Of a stretch of 64,000 bases of DNA, positions 62,801 through 64,000 are shown in pieces (position 1 is the first letter of the stretch; the number at the start of each line of letters is the position of its first letter). The position numbers and the translations under genes are program-made. A model generated the notes under the pieces. That model made no database searches. It had not been told where the DNA came from and saw only the letters and a list, made by a program, of their open reading frames with translations. Location of the stretch: NCBI GenBank assembly GCA_011800805.1, contig MPNW01000250.1, positions 26,464 through 90,463 on the forward strand. The letters run 5' to 3'. Origin of the DNA: Hirudo medicinalis (lineage: Eukaryota; Annelida; Clitellata; Hirudinida; Hirudinidae).

Positions 62801-63593
62801 GCTCGCAGGAAGATCGTGAGTCGAGCAGAAACGCTGAACTGTGCGATCACAAGTCGAGCTCATTGTTTGGCTTCTGTGGAATTTCTGATGATCCTTCTAG
62901 TTGTTGTCTGGATTTATGGAGAGAAGAAGCATTTTATTGCTTAAAATAATAGATAGATCCTTCTTAGCATCGTAGTCATCATCATAATCATTTTCATTAT
63001 TATCATCACTATCATAATCACTATCATCATCATCATCACCATCATCATCATCATTATTATTATTGTTGTTGTTGTTGTTGTTTTTATTTTATTGTTATTA
63101 TAATAACTATTTTGATTATCCTAATAATGGACATTTTAACTACGACAGAAAAAACATCAGCTGAGCTGAAGATTATTAAGCATCGGATATTTACATTTAT
63201 TTGAATTAAATAAATGATAAATAATAATATTAATATTAATAAAAGTTAATTTGTAAGGCACTTTGAGTTTTTGTTGCCCTGGCTTCATGTGGGCATCTTC
63301 AGGTGACTTTTGAAGAGCTCCAGGGATGGTTGAGCTCTTATGAGGGGGGTTAATGCATTCCGGACAACAGGAGAGGTGCATGAGATGCCTCTGTTGACAA
63401 GAATCATCACTTTGCAGTTTAAAATAATGCTCACCAACACAAACGCTTGCTACAACGTAATGAGTACCATTGCATTCAATTTACAGGTGACGTCTTCGAG
63501 CAGCTCAAAGGACAGGACGACAAGGGTTGGGCGACGGGAAGGAAGAATGGTAAAGTCGGTCTGTATCCGAGCGAGTACGTCCAGTCGTGTTGA
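59884..63593 (+). CDS. PACSIN: PACSIN/syndapin, F-BAR and SH3 protein
   Basis: A membrane-curving adaptor of endocytosis and actin organisation; its SH3 domain binds dynamin and N-WASP in known members. Exons: 59884-60085, 60150-60349, 60407-60529, 60924-61153, 61285-61405, 61732-61889, 62118-62401, 63487-63593, giving 474 residues. The F-BAR domain covers about 10-292: NENFWDIDGYKSVIKRTEDG, ERAQIEKSYSEKL, AQKPWAAQIKRVEKLKKEY, FETKRLEFFKDIL and ENHGPGMNLN. An acidic Ser-rich linker follows without NPF motifs. The SH3 domain (about 421-472) reads VEAIYDYEGQNGNELSF, GWATGRKNGKVGLYPSEYV and ends QSC. Intron 2 has a GC donor (AAG then GCATGT). A SINE lies in intron 3. The acceptor of exon 6 was chosen because it alone keeps frame with exon 7. 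Confidence 0.94.
60662..60860 (-). mobile_element. tRNA-derived SINE, copy 3 (most complete)
   Basis: On the minus strand it opens GTGCAGGTTGGCCGAACGGG, with a box A (TGGCCGAACGG) like that of Leu/Ser tRNAs, and reaches box B GTTCGAAACCC about 60 bases on. The body has GCGCCCTTGGGAAGGAGCGC and two ATATAAATG blocks. It ends in a short TACATT tandem tail. It sits in PACSIN intron 3, antisense to the gene. Confidence 0.85.
62985..63090. repeat. ATC and TTG microsatellites in PACSIN intron 7
   Basis: ATC/ATT repeats followed by about six GTT units, without coding meaning. Confidence 0.85.
63240..63350 (-). repeat. Dispersed repeat with GTGCCTTACAAATT, copy 2
   Basis: On the minus strand it reads GAAGCCAGGGCAACAAAAAC and AAAGTGCCTTACAAATT, then an ATT-rich tail, parallel to the copy at 38130-38250. 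It lies in PACSIN intron 7. Confidence 0.5.
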
Positions 63594-64000
63594 TTGCAGA
63601 TCTCGAAATCGTGATACGCCCCCAAATTAGATTTTGATAATCATGATCGCTTAATCATGTGAATTTTGTCCATCACATTTCTTTTTGAGGGGGAATTACT
63701 TGAAAATCGATGGGTTCTCTGAGAGTACTGTTTTACTGTGTTGATTTAAAGTGGGTGATTTAGCCAGTTAACCTGCTTAATTAGAATGCTCTCTGCTCAC
63801 ATCAATCCTTGTATTGGCCTTTGTCTTTAATGATATTATCTTTTGGAATACAATCAAAGCAAATATTTTTCTAACTTGAAGATTTTGATGAATGCTTGCA
63901 CACCAAAGTTGAGTATTTTGTGCTTTTGAGAACTTTTTGATGGACATTTGGGTTTTTGAAATTTGAAAATGATATTTATTGCTGCAGTAGGAAGTTTCCA
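63594..64000. other. 3' flank of PACSIN
   Basis: Presumably 3' UTR. No clear AATAAA signal or further exon is seen before the window ends. Confidence 0.5.

Overview
The window is a stretch of animal nuclear DNA. The genes are multi-exonic with GT-AG introns, there are many AT-rich microsatellites and dispersed retroposons, and an assembly gap of 328 N lies at 43051-43378. A Notch ligand, a neuronal-type Cav2 calcium channel and a ciliary adenylate kinase make it a metazoan. Low GC, compact introns, no recognisable synprint region in Cav2 and an IS4 exon pair reminiscent of insect cacophony suggest an invertebrate, perhaps a spiralian. I cannot name the species. Exon borders below were derived by hand from splice sites, reading phase and recalled family sequences. 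No search was run.

Layout. (1) 1-2525: no gene seen. (2) 2526-29574 (+): a complete or nearly complete Cav2 channel alpha1 gene of about 44 exons, with an in-frame U12-type AT-AC intron and two alternative IS4 exons. (3) 31766-36938 (-): a compact DSL-type Notch ligand. (4) 36939-39976: intergenic, with a tRNA-derived SINE, a second repeat family, a minisatellite and a broken partial copy of AK7. (5) 39977-41186 (-): a two-exon C3HC4 RING protein of unknown family. (6) 42352-44650: an unrecognised frameshifted ORF, the N gap, a SINE and a hAT transposase fossil. (7) 44856-49536 (+): AK7. (8) 50454-52910 (+): an MFS anion transporter of the SLC17/PHT4 type. (9) 53342-54028 (-): POLE4. (10) 54840-56080: non-LTR retrotransposon debris and a long GAT array. 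(11) 56329-59340 (-): a membrane protein with an LDLa-like module and a C-type lectin domain. (12) 59884-63593 (+): PACSIN/syndapin with F-BAR and SH3 domains, divergent from the lectin gene.

The genes do not form a pathway; this is ordinary animal gene order. The most interesting signals are splicing-related: the minor-spliceosome intron and exclusive IS4 exons in Cav2, an apparent excess of GC-AG introns (five, three of them in AK7), and two possible Cav2 C-termini, only one ending in the DWC PDZ ligand. Three neighbouring genes (42.4, 51.5 and 53.7 kb) each show an apparent single-base frameshift, which points to local sequence error as much as to gene decay.
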